NCBI RefSeq assembly: GCF_014648695.1
Contig: NZ_BMRP01000005.1
Location: 5,698 to 69,697, forward strand
DNA: 64,000 nt
Direction of reading: 5' to 3'
From: Streptomyces albospinus
GTDB taxonomy: Bacteria > Actinomycetota > Actinomycetes > Streptomycetales > Streptomycetaceae
Of the stretch, positions 62,833-64,000 are shown piece by piece (positions within the stretch are counted from its first letter, which is position 1; each line of letters opens with the position of its first letter). The position numbers and the translations under genes are program-made. The notes beneath the pieces are model-generated. The model did no database searches, was not told where the DNA came from, and saw only the letters and a list, made by a program, of their open reading frames with translations.

Positions 62833-63243
62833 TCACCGTCGGGCGGAGTTGGCGCGCCCGGGGGCCTTGGGCGTGGGCCGGGCGCCGGCCGGAGGTGTGG
62901 CGGTGGGGTGGCGGTGGTTGCGGATGTCGGCGACTGCTTCCTGGTAGGCGGTGGGGTCGAAGAGGTCGTCGGGGATGTTGACCACGTATCCGGCCAGGAG
63001 CAGGGAGGGGATGGCCCGGGTGGCGGCCTGCTTCCGCTCGTCCTCGCTGAGGTGGCCGGGGACTTCGTGCCAGACGTAGGCGGGGCCGGCCGTCACCGTG
63101 GTCTTGCGTTCCAGGCCGAGGGCGTCGAGCAGGGCCAGGAGCTGCTCGGGCGCACCGGTGGGGGTCTCGGCGTAGATCGTGTTGGTCAGGGGCTTGCGGT
63201 AGATCTCGACATCGCTGCCGTAGTCGTCGGCTCTGTTGCCCAC
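62833..63243 (-). CDS. 136-residue element protein of unknown function
   Basis: A small soluble alpha/beta protein (VEIYRKPLTNTIYAETPTGA, EQLLALLDALGLERKTTVTA, AYVWHEVPGHLSEDERKQAA). Its tail of Pro/Ala/Arg ends APGRANSARR. The GTG at 63243 has AGGGAGAAG nine bases upstream. It is second from the right edge in the element operon, 27 bp after the previous gene. No family recognised. Confidence 0.65.
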   Translation of the reverse strand: MGNRADDYGSDVEIYRKPLTNTIYAETPTGAPEQLLALLDALGLERKTTVTAGPAYVWHEVPGHLSEDERKQAATRAIPSLLLAGYVVNIPDDLFDPTAYQEAVADIRNHRHPTATPPAGARPTPKAPGRANSARR

Positions 63244-63270
63244 GGGCGGGGCTTCTCCCTTCTGATGGGG

Positions 63271-64000
63271 CTATCGCCGCCGGGCAGGCGACTTGGACGT
63301 GGCCGTGACGGGGGCGGTCTCCAGGGCGGGCTTGGCCTGCGGGAGGCGCACGCTGACGCCGATGCCGAGCCGGTCCAGCTGCGCTGCCGCGCGCTGGATT
63401 GCCTGGGCCTGTGCGGCGGTGTCCTTGCCGGACAGCACGAACGCGTCCTGGTCCGGGTCGTAGACGCACCCGTTGTCGGCGAGGATCTGGGCGGCATCCG
63501 CCCGCTCGGGCTTGGTGACGTGGAAGTCCCGGCCAGCCAGCGTGATCACCACAAGCTCCGGGGGCGCGGCCGGGGTGAGACGGGCAGCATGGTCGTGGAC
63601 CTGGGCGAGGGCCTTGTCGTAGCGGGGCAGCAGGTCGGTGGTGATGTCCGCGGCGGCCTGGGCCGGGTCGTCGGGGACGGCGATGCCGTCGGGCTCGCGT
63701 ACGGCGCGGAAGGCTTCCGCGGGGATATCGGCTGGAGCGACGGCGCCGACGAGGAACTCCTCGCCGCTGCGGGGGCGCGCGATGACGTACAGGCGGGCGC
63801 CGTCGTCGCGGGTGAGGACGGCGTCCTGGTCCAGGACGTGCTCGGCAATCGCGTGCGCGAGAAGGTTCATGTCCCAGACGTGTTCGGCGCGGGCGAACTG
63901 GTCGGGGTACTGCGTATGCGTCTGGTGCTCGCTGGTCCAGTTGCCGGGGAGTTCGTCGGCGAGGGCGATGGCGAAGGACGCGAGATCGGGGGCGGTGTCG
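63271..64000 (-). CDS. Element protein, 5' end beyond the window
   Basis: The frame stays open to the last base: 43 codons upstream of the first ATG (63870) read as coherent protein (DTAPDLASFAIALADELPGN, WTSEHQTHTQYPDQFARAEH), so the true start lies outside and at least 242 residues are encoded. Inside are LYVIARPRSGEEFLVGAVAP, DITTDLLPRYDKALAQVHDH and a C-terminal GRDFHVTKPERADAAQILAD then DPDQDAFVLSGKDTAAQA domain. It ends SKSPARRR. Function is unknown. Confidence 0.7.
   Translation of the reverse strand, partial: DTAPDLASFAIALADELPGNWTSEHQTHTQYPDQFARAEHVWDMNLLAHAIAEHVLDQDAVLTRDDGARLYVIARPRSGEEFLVGAVAPADIPAEAFRAVREPDGIAVPDDPAQAAADITTDLLPRYDKALAQVHDHAARLTPAAPPELVVITLAGRDFHVTKPERADAAQILADNGCVYDPDQDAFVLSGKDTAAQAQAIQRAAAQLDRLGIGVSVRLPQAKPALETAPVTATSKSPARRR

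Overview
The base composition (very high GC), GTG/TTG starts, leaderless genes and gene families (IolT/IolD/MmsA inositol cluster, Mbl, FUSC, DUF317 proteins) point to an actinomycete, almost certainly a Streptomyces or close relative. No rRNA or CRISPR array is present; one tRNA gene is.

1-16.8 kb: a GNAT gene at the left edge, with what looks like a PafBC-type DNA-damage promoter, then a complete myo-inositol catabolic locus. It holds a TauE-like exporter, two Gfo/Idh/MocA dehydrogenases, a LacI-family regulator, an IolT-like transporter, an IolE/IolI-type isomerase/dehydratase and the forward operon iolC - aldolase - iolB - iolD - mmsA. Together these would take inositol to DHAP plus acetyl-CoA. 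The divergent promoters between the isomerase and iolC carry the same sequence block at the same spacing. Short tandem repeats fill several of the gaps.

17-29.5 kb: ordinary chromosomal genes. These are a membrane protein, a secreted hydrolase fused to an ABC ATPase with its permease, a lipoprotein esterase, an FUSC membrane protein, Mbl, and a TetR/FAD-monooxygenase pair with shared operators.

30-35.8 kb: a five-gene set of two glycosyltransferase-like proteins, an aminoglycoside-phosphotransferase-like kinase, a NodU/CmcH carbamoyltransferase and a methyltransferase. It may make or decorate a carbamoylated sugar or glycan.

35.8-44 kb: an eroded stretch. It has a truncated PadR regulator with its HAAS-type partner, histidine-kinase and Ser/Thr-kinase remnants joined 5' end to 5' end, a coupled pair of unknown genes, and an AEP primase-helicase of TOTE type with an apparent C-terminal Lsr2-like DNA-binding segment, interrupted by two frameshifts. 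A tRNA-Arg(TCT) and a PD-(D/E)XK/DUF5655-like gene follow.

45.7-64 kb (continuing past the right edge): an approximately 18-kb one-direction gene train of a conjugative plasmid or integrative element. It has a VirD4/TraG coupling protein, repeated [helical protein + DUF317 protein] pairs with 4-bp overlaps, three paralogous winged-helix proteins, and a coupled PP-loop (PAPS-reductase-like) - C5 cytosine methyltransferase - DnaB-N module. An IS110-family element interrupts it. The most unusual observation is that 13 of its 18 complete or nearly complete proteins end exactly in arginine, with short basic tails after Pro/Ala-rich linkers (a 14th ends RSRA). This may be a shared C-terminal translocation or localisation signal.
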